This document shows, in pieces, positions 18,892 to 28,564 of a stretch of DNA of 64,000 nucleotides (positions are counted from its first letter, which is position 1; each line of letters starts with the position of its first letter). The DNA comes from Thalassotalea piscium. GTDB taxonomy: Bacteria > Pseudomonadota > Gammaproteobacteria > Enterobacterales > Alteromonadaceae. A model generated the notes under the pieces. That model saw only the letters and a list, made by a program, of their open reading frames with translations, was not told where the DNA came from and ran no database searches. The translations under genes were made by a program, and so were the position numbers. The stretch is from the NCBI RefSeq assembly GCF_030295935.1, contig NZ_AP027362.1, positions 1,922,001 through 1,986,000 on the forward strand. Reading direction: 5' to 3'.

Positions 18892-20643
18892 TTAAAGTGT
18901 AAGTTCAGGTTCTAAGCCAGCTTCTACCTTATTGTTTACATTCGAATATACCGTGTTAAGTTTGGTAATAATAATGGCTAATTGCTTTCGATTTTCTTCT
19001 AAATCATTAGAGCCTAATTCCATTTCAGCGAGTATCTTTTCAAACTCTTTGAGCTGAGGAGCAAAGAAATCAAAAGTTTTTTCGTCATCACTCATTAACT
19101 CATATAGCTCTTTAAATGTACCTTTTAGCATATCTCCAATATCATTTTTAATATCTTGAAGTTTCTGCTCTTGCTCTCGCTCTTGATAGGCACTCATAAG
19201 GTCTGAAATAACACTAATCGCTGCGCCAATAGGACCTGACCATTTGCTTAAATTAGCAGCAAGTTTAGATGCTTCCCAAGGTTTGAATTTAATAACTACA
19301 CCTAAGTTACCTAAAATATCTCTTGCAGTAAAAATAGCTGTTTTAATCGAGTCTACGGGAATTTTTGATATACTTTTTGCTACGCCGCTTGCTGCATTTA
19401 GTGAGCTTTTCGATAGTGAATTAATAAAGGTTTCACTTGTGTCTAAATGCCTTCTTATATCACTACCAATTTGGTTTGTGATTTGGGCGGATTGTTCAAA
19501 ATAACGATCAATTGTCGTTTTGATTTTCAAGTTCAGCTTGTAGCCAATATCGTCCCCGTTATAGCCAATCTCATCCTCTAAAAACGGCTTGATATCTTCT
19601 AATGATAGTGCTCGTAATTTTGAAAGTAGTTTGTTTTCAATAACATTGAGCTCTTCATACAGTTCACTAGATAGGCGTTTTACTTGTTTCTTACCGCTAA
19701 TAATATCTTGTGCTATTCGCTCTGTTTCTTGTTTGTTCTGCTTAAAGTATGCATCAAGAGTATCTAATTCCTGGCTAGCATCTTTTACTTTGTTTGATAT
19801 AAGGTCACTCACGACATCCATACCGGTCTTAGCAATGAGAGCTTGTGGTAAATTACTGCTGAGGACGTCAGTTGTCATTGATTTAAGGTGATTTATTCTT
19901 GAGCGACTTTCATAATGCTCAGGTTTTGAGAACCAAAACTCTAATCCTCGTCCGCCAGGGTTCGAGGCCATACACACCATACGTGTATTGCTTAATTCAT
20001 CGACAGATAAGTTTGCAGCTCGAACAAGTTTTTCACCTAGTGTACTTTTCTTTATCTCTGCTTGTTGATCAAACATAACTTGTTCAGTTAAATCTGTTAC
20101 TTCATCCATTTTATTAATCACAAATATAGTGGATGAGAGTTTGTTTAGGTCTCGTAAGACCCATTTAACTATACCATTATGGCTTTCTTTTAAGGGATTA
20201 GTTGCATCAACCACATACAATACAATGTGAGCTTCAGATATATATTGCTTTGTAAGATCGCTGTACATAACTTGGTTGCCATTTACTTCTTTCTCTTTAT
20301 CACCAAATAGACCAGGAGTATCAATGATTTCACATTTTTCCGGTAAGCCTTCAGGTTTGTATACAGCTATACGATCTGAAGACTCGTTAATGTCTATATT
20401 CATATCATCCATAATGTGGCCAAGCCAAGAAGCTATCACACTGGTTTTTCCATCAGAAAAAGCACCTAATAATGCTATTTTCAGCACATCATCATTAATT
20501 GAATTTAAAGCTGACTTAATTTTTTCAAACCCATCATCTACATCCATCCCTAAAGATGACAGTTCCTTCAAAATACTTTCTAATTCTCCCAGCTTCTCAA
20601 TAACTGCCTGTTTTTCTATATTAAATTGCTTGAATTGTTCCAT
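18892..20643 (-). CDS. leoA: Dynamin-like GTPase, LeoA-type
   Basis: 583 residues with a complete G domain: G1 GAFSDGKTS (60-68), G3 DTPG (108-111), G4 NKMD (177-180). Long predicted helices and coiled coil fill ~270-400 and ~500-583. A mildly hydrophobic segment near 440-490 could be a membrane paddle. Size, G motifs and its place after a two-gene GTPase pair resemble LeoA of E. coli LeoABC, known from defence surveys as Eleos. It is the last gene of the minus-strand series and overlaps leoC by 23 nt, implying coupled translation. The dynamin-like assignment is firm; the Leo assignment is by resemblance. Such proteins remodel membranes, and a role in phage defence is inferred. Confidence 0.78.
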   Translation of the reverse strand: MEQFKQFNIEKQAVIEKLGELESILKELSSLGMDVDDGFEKIKSALNSINDDVLKIALLGAFSDGKTSVIASWLGHIMDDMNIDINESSDRIAVYKPEGLPEKCEIIDTPGLFGDKEKEVNGNQVMYSDLTKQYISEAHIVLYVVDATNPLKESHNGIVKWVLRDLNKLSSTIFVINKMDEVTDLTEQVMFDQQAEIKKSTLGEKLVRAANLSVDELSNTRMVCMASNPGGRGLEFWFSKPEHYESRSRINHLKSMTTDVLSSNLPQALIAKTGMDVVSDLISNKVKDASQELDTLDAYFKQNKQETERIAQDIISGKKQVKRLSSELYEELNVIENKLLSKLRALSLEDIKPFLEDEIGYNGDDIGYKLNLKIKTTIDRYFEQSAQITNQIGSDIRRHLDTSETFINSLSKSSLNAASGVAKSISKIPVDSIKTAIFTARDILGNLGVVIKFKPWEASKLAANLSKWSGPIGAAISVISDLMSAYQEREQEQKLQDIKNDIGDMLKGTFKELYELMSDDEKTFDFFAPQLKEFEKILAEMELGSNDLEENRKQLAIIITKLNTVYSNVNNKVEAGLEPELTL

Positions 20644-22327
20644 ACGGCATCACTTCCACTTTTTCTGATAAATTAGTCATTATTTTTATTTGTTGATTAA
20701 TAATTTCAATAGGGTCATTAACACTTTTTTGAAGAAGATCAACCTGTTCTTTAATTGGAGATATTATGTTGTCACTGACATCATTAACAACTTGCTCAAG
20801 ATCCTCAGTCACCTTATTTAGGGCTGGATCGCGAGCATCGTCAATTCTAGTTTGAACCTTAGACTGGGCTTTTCTAATTCTCTTAGCTTTACTTGTGAAA
20901 ACTGATAACAAACTAGAAAGTATCCCAACAACTGCTCCAGCAATAGCACCCACAATATTTCCAATTCCCGGAAATGCTGTACCAATGGCAAAACCTGATA
21001 AAGCATAAGATGCAATATTAAAAGCAAACTTACCGAAGTCTTTTAAATCAAAACCCATTTCTATTTCAGAAGTTTGAAAGTTTACTTTATTTAGAGATTT
21101 GATTTTTTCTACATCAGTTTGAAATTCAACTCTTTGAATGTCTTCGATAAGACGGACCATTGCAGTTTTTAAGTCCTCTAGCAAAACATCAACGCAATTT
21201 TTGAAGTGCTCGGAGAACTCATTTTCTAAGTTTTTTTGGCCTTCATCGCTTGCTCGTTTTAATTGTCTAGATATAGTGTCTTCATCTCCAAAGTTATCTT
21301 CAACAATATCATCGGCCTTATTTGCAAGATTAGAAAAAAACTGCTCAAGTAAAACTTTCCTGCCATTACATAAACTTGTTTTAAATGAGGTAAATTTATC
21401 ATTGATAGAGGCTTCACAAGCAGAGAATTCGGGTTTGATCTTTTCAGAGAACGAGTAGTAATCTGACAACAAGCTATTCAATATCGATGAGTTTTCGTTG
21501 AGTAATTCTTTTACTTTCTCTTTATTACTTTCAACGATGTCTTCACGAAAAGTTGCAGCCTTATTCTCTAAAACATTAGCAACATTTTTAATGCCACTAA
21601 ATTCTTGCATGGCTTCATGTTTATGAAAGTGCTTAAGAAAGTTTCGTTGTTGGATTATAAGGTCATTTTGTCTAGAGGGATGAATTGTTGATATATTTTG
21701 CTCTGTTTTAGCCAATGAAGAAAATGCCAATAAACCTTGAACACAATGAGCTGGTAAAAGCCTTTTTTCACCAATACATTGCTCTAACACCTCGGTGGTT
21801 TGCAATAGACCTGTATTGTTATGCTCATTACTCAGAGATATTCTATCTTCCTCAAACTCATAAGAGTCAGCATTACCCCTTACGTTCAATAAAGGGCAAA
21901 CCTGTGTTCCACGATTTAAATAGCTTTTAATCTTTTCTGCTGTAACTTTTTCGGGCTTTTTATTGGTTCCGTTAACGTAAAAAACCAAATGGGCCTTGGC
22001 TACAGCTTGTTTTACCATCGTTTCATATTTTGATTCGTTACCTTCAATTCCTGGAACGTCAATCAAATGAAATTTTTTACCTGAATTACTTAACACATAA
22101 GTTGTATTGCCTTGAGTAAAGTCAGCTTTACCTGTACCAATGATAGTTCCATCTGTTCTAAACATCATGCTATGTGAATCAATAACATCCTTGAAAGAGT
22201 CAACAAGCAAATCAATTTTCGTAAAGGTTTCATTCACCAAATCTTTTTTATTTAATTTTTTTTCATCATCACTAATCTTTGAGGTATCAGAAGGCGTGAC
22301 CATTGAAGCATCTGTAGCGAAATTCAT
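20621..22327 (-). CDS. leoC: Dynamin-like protein, LeoC-type (G2-G4 half of a split GTPase)
   Basis: 568 residues from ATG 22327, chosen because GGAGG lies 5 nt upstream; an in-frame TTG at 22339 would add four residues. The N terminus lacks a P-loop. It has a switch-like TGKADFTQGNTT, G3 DVPG (90-93) and a G4-like NVRG (148-151). Long helices follow, then a hydrophobic paddle-like segment near 425-475 (ASYALSGFAIGTAFPGIGNI and following), flanked by a basic KAKRIRKAQ. The missing G1 motif is in the upstream gene leoB, which ends 1 nt before this start. The two products probably form one GTPase, like a fused LeoBC. It overlaps leoA by 23 nt. Confidence 0.72.
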   Translation of the reverse strand: MNFATDASMVTPSDTSKISDDEKKLNKKDLVNETFTKIDLLVDSFKDVIDSHSMMFRTDGTIIGTGKADFTQGNTTYVLSNSGKKFHLIDVPGIEGNESKYETMVKQAVAKAHLVFYVNGTNKKPEKVTAEKIKSYLNRGTQVCPLLNVRGNADSYEFEEDRISLSNEHNNTGLLQTTEVLEQCIGEKRLLPAHCVQGLLAFSSLAKTEQNISTIHPSRQNDLIIQQRNFLKHFHKHEAMQEFSGIKNVANVLENKAATFREDIVESNKEKVKELLNENSSILNSLLSDYYSFSEKIKPEFSACEASINDKFTSFKTSLCNGRKVLLEQFFSNLANKADDIVEDNFGDEDTISRQLKRASDEGQKNLENEFSEHFKNCVDVLLEDLKTAMVRLIEDIQRVEFQTDVEKIKSLNKVNFQTSEIEMGFDLKDFGKFAFNIASYALSGFAIGTAFPGIGNIVGAIAGAVVGILSSLLSVFTSKAKRIRKAQSKVQTRIDDARDPALNKVTEDLEQVVNDVSDNIISPIKEQVDLLQKSVNDPIEIINQQIKIMTNLSEKVEVMPYGTIQAI

Positions 22328-22328
22328 A

Positions 22329-22892
22329 TTAGCCTCCAAACATAATCCAACACAAACTAGTTAACCCAGTTCCTAATAAAGCTCCCACAAAAAGGCTGAT
22401 AATATTTTTTTTCTTAACTCTTTGAGAAGATTCTAGTCGAATGATATCGGTTATTTTAATAACTTCATTTTGCAAAGATTGATACTGTGTAGTCTGTGTT
22501 AGGGCAACCTGTTCAATATAGTTTTTCACAACCACCACATGTTCTTCTAATGTTTGCTTTGCTTCATTTAAATCATTAATGTTTGAATTGATTAAGTTTT
22601 GACGAGATTCTTCATTAAACAGAATGCGAAGAGACTCAATAATTGTACTTTTGCCAGCATTAGTTTCACCAAAAAATGCAATAACAAAGTTTTCCCATTC
22701 GGCATTTTCTTGCAATAGCCCTAGCTCACTATCAAAGTGGCTTTTGATTGATGCTAGTTGAGCAACAATACCACTGAGTTTTTCTTTACCTTCTTGGTTA
22801 TCTAACGTTAGAGAGGAAAGATCTCCTTGGGTACTTTCTAAGCTGTCAGAAATATCCTTGTATAACCTATTAAACTGTACTGCTTGCTCCAT
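22329..22892 (-). CDS. leoB: P-loop small protein, LeoB-type (G1 half of a split GTPase)
   Basis: 187 residues: a helical N terminus, a P-loop GETNAGKST at 75-83, a coiled-coil-like stretch ~95-155, and a C-terminal transmembrane helix (~163-185, SLFVGALLGTGLTSLCWIMF) preceded by basic RVKKKN. No DxxG or NKxD motif is present; these occur at the start of the adjoining gene leoC. Its start has an AAGGGAAAAAC leader. The stop TAA sits in the leoC ribosome-binding region, so translation is probably coupled. The membrane helix would tether the pair to the inner membrane. The Leo name is by resemblance and gene order. Confidence 0.7.
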   Translation of the reverse strand: MEQAVQFNRLYKDISDSLESTQGDLSSLTLDNQEGKEKLSGIVAQLASIKSHFDSELGLLQENAEWENFVIAFFGETNAGKSTIIESLRILFNEESRQNLINSNINDLNEAKQTLEEHVVVVKNYIEQVALTQTTQYQSLQNEVIKITDIIRLESSQRVKKKNIISLFVGALLGTGLTSLCWIMFGG

Positions 22893-22921
22893 GTTTTTCC
22901 CTTATTAATAAATACTTTTAA

Positions 22922-23473
22922 CTACTTAAAATTCATCACTGATGCATACACCAAATGTTTTCTACCATTTTCAATATATGGCTCAATTACTTCGCCTTCG
23001 TTAATCAACAGAAGAGGACGAAAGCTCCCCTTTAAATCACAATGATTGTTAAATTCAATTTCTGCGTAAGATTGAACATCAGTATTTTTAAACATGCTAA
23101 AATAGTCTCCTTCCCAACGACCTATTAACAATTGGTGATTATCAGCTACATAAAAGCGCCCGAGTTCTAATTGCTTAATAGCAACGTGGTTAATCGGTAA
23201 TTCAGTCTGACTCAGTGATATTTTTTTAAACGGCTGAAAACAGCCTTCTTCGGCTGTAAAATATGGTTCAAATTTAATACCAGGTTTGGTCTTTTGTTTT
23301 GTTCTGAAGCTTCCGTTATACACTAAGTAATTGGTAATCACTTCAAAACTATTGCCATTCCAGCGACCAACATTGCCATTACGCCCTCGACCAACATACC
23401 AACTTCCTATCAAAAGCTTTGTGATTGGCAATTGCTTGTATAACAGAACCTCGGCTCTTTTAAGCTCTGTCAT
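22922..23473 (-). CDS. Unrecognised 183-aa protein with an internal duplication
   Basis: I do not recognise the family. ATG 23473 is chosen because it overlaps the hsdR stop as TAATG; an upstream in-frame start at 23509 would overlap hsdR further. The protein has no signal peptide or membrane helix and is rich in aromatic residues and Gly. Two similar blocks occur at ~20-71 and ~103-166. Each has G-x-W/F-Y-V, then GRWNGNSF or GRWEGDYF, then NGSFR or KGSFR, then FEPYF or IEPYI. This suggests two small beta-rich modules. Its place between hsdR and leoB, inside one apparent transcription unit, suggests a defence accessory role such as ligand or DNA sensing. That is inference. Confidence 0.75.
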   Translation of the reverse strand: MTELKRAEVLLYKQLPITKLLIGSWYVGRGRNGNVGRWNGNSFEVITNYLVYNGSFRTKQKTKPGIKFEPYFTAEEGCFQPFKKISLSQTELPINHVAIKQLELGRFYVADNHQLLIGRWEGDYFSMFKNTDVQSYAEIEFNNHCDLKGSFRPLLLINEGEVIEPYIENGRKHLVYASVMNFK

Positions 23474-26400
23474 TACAACCCAACACTGCGCTGCATGCTC
23501 TGTGTCCAAGAGGCTTTAAATGCACTATCTCCAGCAAATAACTTATACAGCTCTAGCTCATCTTTACGTCTTGCTAGCATCACTTCTTTAAGCATTTTTT
23601 CAAACGCTAATTCTCGGTTATGTGGATCAGGGTTGTTTTGGTATTTAGCTTCAAAATCAGGGTGGCTTTTTACGCTTTCAGCAATGTTTATAAATTTAAC
23701 TTTCTGTTCTTCAGGTGTTGCACTCCAGCCTTGAAACCATCTTTCGTTAAAGTTTTTGATTATCTCGTCTAATGGATCTTTTTCATCATCACCGCCGTGA
23801 GCACCACGAGGGTTTGGGTTTTGTGGGTCTAACTCAGTTTCACCGTCATCTAAACCAATGCCGTAATTAAGTTTTACACGCTGTAAGCCGTAAGAACTTA
23901 AATCTACGGAATCTAACAATGCATCAAGTTTTTCTGAATCAGGATCTTTAACAATTAACTTTGAAATTAAGAACTTAAGGAACCAAAATAGCTTTTCCCA
24001 AGCAACAATTTCATAAGGCATTATTGAAGCCATTTGCCCGTAAATCTTCACAAATTGCTTAGCTTTGATCTTAAAATCGACTTTATCGTCATCTTCTAGA
24101 TCTAACTCAAAATTAAAACGGTTTGCCGCAGTGTCAATTATTGGGCTTAAGGTTTGCGCATCTTCATCATCAAAGTAGCGCTTAACAAAATCTTCAACTT
24201 CGTAACATTCATAAACGCCAATATCATCCATCGCATCTTTTAGCTCATGTAATACATTTACATCAGTTGCTTCAGATAAAGTCGTTGATGTATAAAATGG
24301 GTCAAATGCCGTTTTTATTTCATCAACATTATTAAAGAAATCGAGTACAAATAAGTCCTCTGTCTTTTTACCAAGCTTAGGTGCTGAACGGTTTAAGCGA
24401 GATAATGTTTGCACACAAAGTACGCTCGCTAACTTTTTATCTACATACATTGCGCACAGTTTAGGTTGATCAAAGCCCGTTAGGTATTTATTAGCAACAA
24501 CCAGTAACCTATATTCATCTTGGTTGATGTGTTTTGGGATAGGATCACTAGAATTTTTTCTTTTATAATTAACATCAAAATAGTCTTTGGTATCACTCTC
24601 GGCAAAGCCGTTCATTTCGGCTTCAGTATATTCAATACCATCCACTTCTTTGGTGCCAGAAAATGCTATCGCTATTTTAAATGGGCTACCTTGAGCTTCT
24701 ATCACTCGCTTTAATGCTTTGTAATAACGAATAGCCGTCACAATATTTTGCGTAACAACCATACCTTTGCCTTTACCACGTAGTTTTTTGGCATTTACCA
24801 CCTGAGGAATAAAATGCTCAAGCATAATTTCAGCTTTGGTATCTATGGTCTGTTGGCTAGTTTCAACGTATGCACGTAAACGTTTTTGCGCCTTTTTAGT
24901 ATCAAATTCAGGGTTATCTTGAATCGACTTTTCTATTTCGTAATAACTTTTATAGGTGGTGTAATTGGCAATAACATCAAGAATAAAGCCTTCTTCAATG
25001 GCTTGTTTCATTGAATATAAATGAAATGGCTTAAAACTACCGTCTTCTTGTTTTTGACCAAACTTTTCTAACGTGCTGTTTTTAGGCGTTGCCGTAAAAG
25101 CTAAATATGAAGCATTGCCACGCATCTTGCGTGAGCGCATAGCTTGCAGTACTTTATCTTGCGCATCCTCAGCTTCCTCTACTTCAGTTTTACCCATGGC
25201 TCTATTCATATTGTCGTGTGCAGAGCCAGACTGAGAGCTATGCGCTTCATCAATAATTACTGCAAAACGTTTATCACTTAAATCACTAATGCCATCAATA
25301 ATGAATGGGAATTTTTGAATAGTGGTAATGATTATTTTCTTACCATTTTCTAGGGCTGATTTAAGCTCAGATGATTTAAATGCAGGGGCAACAATGTTTT
25401 TAACTTCAGAGAACTCTTTAATGTTATCTCTAAGCTGTTTATCAAGTAATCGTCTATCAGTAACTACAATTACTGAGTCAAATAATGGTTGTTCAACACC
25501 TTTGCTACCTTGAATATCTGCACTAGCTGGATACGTTTCAATTAATTGATAGGCAGCCCAAGTAATTGAGTTAGACTTGCCTGAACCGGCAGAGTGCTGA
25601 ATTAAATATGTGTGACCAACACCATTAGTTGAAGCATGATCAATTAAGCGTCGAACAACGTCCATTTGGTGATAACGGGGAAAGAACAAGGTGCGTTTCT
25701 TCAAGTCATCTTTACTACTACCATCTAAACGAACAAAGTGCTGGATGATGTTAGCAAGACTAGCTTTAGTAAAGACTTCTTCCCATAAATAACTAGTTTT
25801 GTGACCCCCAACACCAAATAAAGAGGTATTGGGCGGATTACCTTGACCATGATTATTACCTTTGTTAAACGGTAAAAAGAAGGTACTTTTACCTGCTAAC
25901 TTGGTGGTCATATACACTTCGTCAGTATCTATCGTCATATGCACTAAACAGCGCCCGAATTGCAATAACGACTGCGAAATATCTCTGTCTTCACGGTATT
26001 GTTTTTGACCATGAAAACGCGCATTTTGCCCCGTCCAATGGTTTTTAAGTTCAAGCGTTATTAACGGAATACCGTTAATAAACAGCACCATATCAATTTC
26101 TTGTAATGGATTAGTTTTTGAATACCTTAGTTGACGAGTTGAGCTAAATATATTGGCATTAAAATTCTGTTTAACAGAATCACTACTACTAGCTAGTGGT
26201 GCTGGAAACATAAGATTTAAGTGCGCATCATCAAAACTTAAGCCTTTTTTAAGTAAATGCAAAACACCATGTTTTTTGATCAGTCTATCAAAACGTTCAA
26301 GTACTTTACGCTGCCAATCATTAGGGCTATTTTTCTTAAGTTTTTCTAATTCTTGCGCTTGTGTGTTTTGCAAAAACTGCCAAAAGAACTTGGTATCCAA

Positions 26401-26565
26401 GGCGTAATGCATATCAAAATCAGCAGGATAGCCTAGCTGATACATAGCATTGTTATAGCCAGGTGCAGCTTCCTGCACTCCTGCTTTTACATCTTCTAAA
26501 CACGTACCAGTTAAGTGCTTTTCAATTGCCGCTTCTAAAGCTTGTTCGTTTGTTTGACTAACCAT
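23473..26565 (-). CDS. hsdR: Type I restriction enzyme R subunit (HsdR)
   Basis: 1030 residues, normal for HsdR. The N-terminal nuclease shows the PD-ExK-type motif with D158 and E172-L-K174 (NPLQEIDMVLF, TLELKN). The motor has Walker A QHSAGSGKSNS (~323-333), DEAH (439-442) and TATP (491-494). A C-terminal helical region would dock on HsdM. It translocates DNA with ATP and cuts unmodified DNA at a distance. It is separated from hsdM/hsdS by two DUF262 genes, with a 2-nt gap upstream, and its TAA overlaps the ATG of the next gene. All residues needed for activity appear to be present. Confidence 0.96.
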   Translation of the reverse strand: MVSQTNEQALEAAIEKHLTGTCLEDVKAGVQEAAPGYNNAMYQLGYPADFDMHYALDTKFFWQFLQNTQAQELEKLKKNSPNDWQRKVLERFDRLIKKHGVLHLLKKGLSFDDAHLNLMFPAPLASSSDSVKQNFNANIFSSTRQLRYSKTNPLQEIDMVLFINGIPLITLELKNHWTGQNARFHGQKQYREDRDISQSLLQFGRCLVHMTIDTDEVYMTTKLAGKSTFFLPFNKGNNHGQGNPPNTSLFGVGGHKTSYLWEEVFTKASLANIIQHFVRLDGSSKDDLKKRTLFFPRYHQMDVVRRLIDHASTNGVGHTYLIQHSAGSGKSNSITWAAYQLIETYPASADIQGSKGVEQPLFDSVIVVTDRRLLDKQLRDNIKEFSEVKNIVAPAFKSSELKSALENGKKIIITTIQKFPFIIDGISDLSDKRFAVIIDEAHSSQSGSAHDNMNRAMGKTEVEEAEDAQDKVLQAMRSRKMRGNASYLAFTATPKNSTLEKFGQKQEDGSFKPFHLYSMKQAIEEGFILDVIANYTTYKSYYEIEKSIQDNPEFDTKKAQKRLRAYVETSQQTIDTKAEIMLEHFIPQVVNAKKLRGKGKGMVVTQNIVTAIRYYKALKRVIEAQGSPFKIAIAFSGTKEVDGIEYTEAEMNGFAESDTKDYFDVNYKRKNSSDPIPKHINQDEYRLLVVANKYLTGFDQPKLCAMYVDKKLASVLCVQTLSRLNRSAPKLGKKTEDLFVLDFFNNVDEIKTAFDPFYTSTTLSEATDVNVLHELKDAMDDIGVYECYEVEDFVKRYFDDEDAQTLSPIIDTAANRFNFELDLEDDDKVDFKIKAKQFVKIYGQMASIMPYEIVAWEKLFWFLKFLISKLIVKDPDSEKLDALLDSVDLSSYGLQRVKLNYGIGLDDGETELDPQNPNPRGAHGGDDEKDPLDEIIKNFNERWFQGWSATPEEQKVKFINIAESVKSHPDFEAKYQNNPDPHNRELAFEKMLKEVMLARRKDELELYKLFAGDSAFKASWTQSMQRSVGL

Positions 26566-26567
26566 AA

Positions 26568-28562
26568 TTATTCCTTGTCACCATAATGCGTTTCTAAAAC
26601 ATCTAGCATTCGATTTTGATGCGTTTCAATTTCTTCCTGATCCCAACTGTTATTGCTTTTTTGAATAAACATTTCTCTTAACTTTAACGAATCAAAATGT
26701 TGCTTACGTTCAAAGTCAATTTGCTTTTTATCAACGTCTTGATTGCTATATGAAGAGTTTTCGCCAGGGCTAAGTAAAACAAGATTGCCAAAGGCATTTA
26801 ATATTTCATCAGCCAGTTTGCTCTTGTACTCGTCATTTTGTGGATGAACATGCTCTACCGAATTTTTGGAGGTTATACGAAACTTTGTAAACTTATTTAA
26901 TTCTCCAGTCTCTAGTTTAGAGCGAGCACTATCAATTTTTTTCCACAGTAAATACTCAAGCTTTTGAAACCAGTAATGCTCAAATCCAGTGCCTTTAGCT
27001 TCAGTAAAATATTCTTTTTGTTCTTCCCACTTTAGTCTTTTTGGTTTTATTAAATTAGCTTGCTTGAAACTTGCCTTTTTTTGCGAACATGTCGCTAACG
27101 ACATCAGATTATCGATTATTTCAAGTTGCTTTAATGCTTTGTTGCCTTGCTTAAGACTTATCTCTTTTTTAATCAATTTTGCAATAAACGGTGTGATCCA
27201 ATATTGAGCACTTCGCTCACCGGTAAAATTACGAACACTTTGCAAAAGTGCCAAGGCATTAGTCTCTTTGGAGCTACGGTTAATATATTGTTTACCTTTA
27301 GATTGACTTGGTGATTGAGAGGTTAATCCTAGATGAGCCTCTGGTGAGTCGTCTCGCTCGACCCACTTAACAACCCATGCATCAAATTGATAACGAACTT
27401 GCCACAGCATTTCAATGAAGGCTTTAACAGTTTCTTCGTCTGATTCAATAAGCGGGTTAAAAATTTCTAGCAGTCGATCGCTGTGCAGTCTTGGCTCAAT
27501 ATCTGACTCATTGTTTAACGCTAAAAAAACACGATAAGCATGAATTAAAAATAAAGGAAACTTAATAATTGATCGACAATAAGTGGTTTCAACATCTAAG
27601 TCATAAGTTTCAAAAGCTTTTTGTTTTACGCTATCAGGTGCTTTACCGCTTCCCAACATTTGGCTTAATTCATCAATGCTATAACCACTTTCATCATCAC
27701 TTTGTTGTTGTGATTCTGGATGGTAAAAAGTTTTAGCTTTAAACACCGCTAAGTCATTAGGCTCTATATTATTCCAATCAATATCAGGAAATACCTTACG
27801 CACGTTGCGCTCAAAGTAGTTTTCTAAATGCTCACAAGCAACCCACATGGCATCATATTGGGCTTTATCTGTTTTAATATACTTAAACAGTTTCGCTTTT
27901 AAAATATCTGCTTGCTCTAGTTGAACACCTGCTGTGTTCATGGTGGCAAATAAACGGTTCAAATCCATTTTCGCAGGCACAATATTGTTTACCCATTGCA
28001 CACTACTATAAAAATATTGTCCTAATTTTTCGGCTTCATTTTTATCAAGTGCTTCTATGTGTTCACTTAATACCTTTAAAGCTATACCTATTTGTTTAAG
28101 GTATTCGTTACTATCAATAACTTCCTGCGATGGTGTCTCATAACCTTTAAGCCCTTCAAGCCCACCTAATAACTGCTGCACCTGATCACGAATAGCAAAC
28201 TGTAGTCTAGGCATAGCTTTACCTGTTTCAGGCATATAAACCGCTAACTCATTGAGGTCTGACTTAACATCTGCGGCTTTAAACGCAATAGCAATTAACA
28301 TTAATGTGGTCGTGCGCTGCTGACCATCAATTAACTCGTAAACTAAACCTGTGTTGCTTTGTAATTTTGAAGAAAGTACGGTGCCAATAAAGTAATGCTC
28401 TTCACCATTTTCACAAGCGGTTTTAACATCATTAAAAAGCAATAATATGTCATCATCAGACCAAACATAGGGGCGTTGATAACTGGGAATTGAAAACTGA
28501 TAACCACCTTCAAAAATTTTATTTAAGGTTAATAATTCTGTTTGTACGGTTAACATATTCAA
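26568..28562 (-). CDS. DUF262-DUF1524 protein (GmrSD/SspE-like nuclease)
   Basis: 664 residues. The DUF262 (GmrS-like, ParB-fold) domain shows YQRPYVW (28-34) and DGQQRTTTL (79-87). A long helical middle region follows. A DUF1524-type His-Me-finger nuclease lies near 565-615: EHVHPQ, then FGNLVLLSPGENSSYSN. Related GmrSD and SspE proteins are NTP-dependent nucleases acting on modified or phosphorothioate-marked DNA. Similar genes (RloF-like) also occur inside hsd loci. Gaps are 2 nt to hsdR and 2 nt to the upstream DUF262 gene. The nuclease residues look intact. Its target is unknown. Confidence 0.85.
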   Translation of the reverse strand: MNMLTVQTELLTLNKIFEGGYQFSIPSYQRPYVWSDDDILLLFNDVKTACENGEEHYFIGTVLSSKLQSNTGLVYELIDGQQRTTTLMLIAIAFKAADVKSDLNELAVYMPETGKAMPRLQFAIRDQVQQLLGGLEGLKGYETPSQEVIDSNEYLKQIGIALKVLSEHIEALDKNEAEKLGQYFYSSVQWVNNIVPAKMDLNRLFATMNTAGVQLEQADILKAKLFKYIKTDKAQYDAMWVACEHLENYFERNVRKVFPDIDWNNIEPNDLAVFKAKTFYHPESQQQSDDESGYSIDELSQMLGSGKAPDSVKQKAFETYDLDVETTYCRSIIKFPLFLIHAYRVFLALNNESDIEPRLHSDRLLEIFNPLIESDEETVKAFIEMLWQVRYQFDAWVVKWVERDDSPEAHLGLTSQSPSQSKGKQYINRSSKETNALALLQSVRNFTGERSAQYWITPFIAKLIKKEISLKQGNKALKQLEIIDNLMSLATCSQKKASFKQANLIKPKRLKWEEQKEYFTEAKGTGFEHYWFQKLEYLLWKKIDSARSKLETGELNKFTKFRITSKNSVEHVHPQNDEYKSKLADEILNAFGNLVLLSPGENSSYSNQDVDKKQIDFERKQHFDSLKLREMFIQKSNNSWDQEEIETHQNRMLDVLETHYGDKE

Positions 28563-28564
28563 AA

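Noticed and set aside
22325-22345. Programmed frameshift fusing LeoB and LeoC
   Set aside because: No slippery site is visible at the junction, and LeoC has its own GGAGG site and ATG. Separate translation is simpler.
19244-22364. Several plus-strand ORFs of 70-130 codons across the Leo genes
   Set aside because: They lie antisense to long well-supported genes and have low-complexity Ser/Leu/Phe-rich products without family features.
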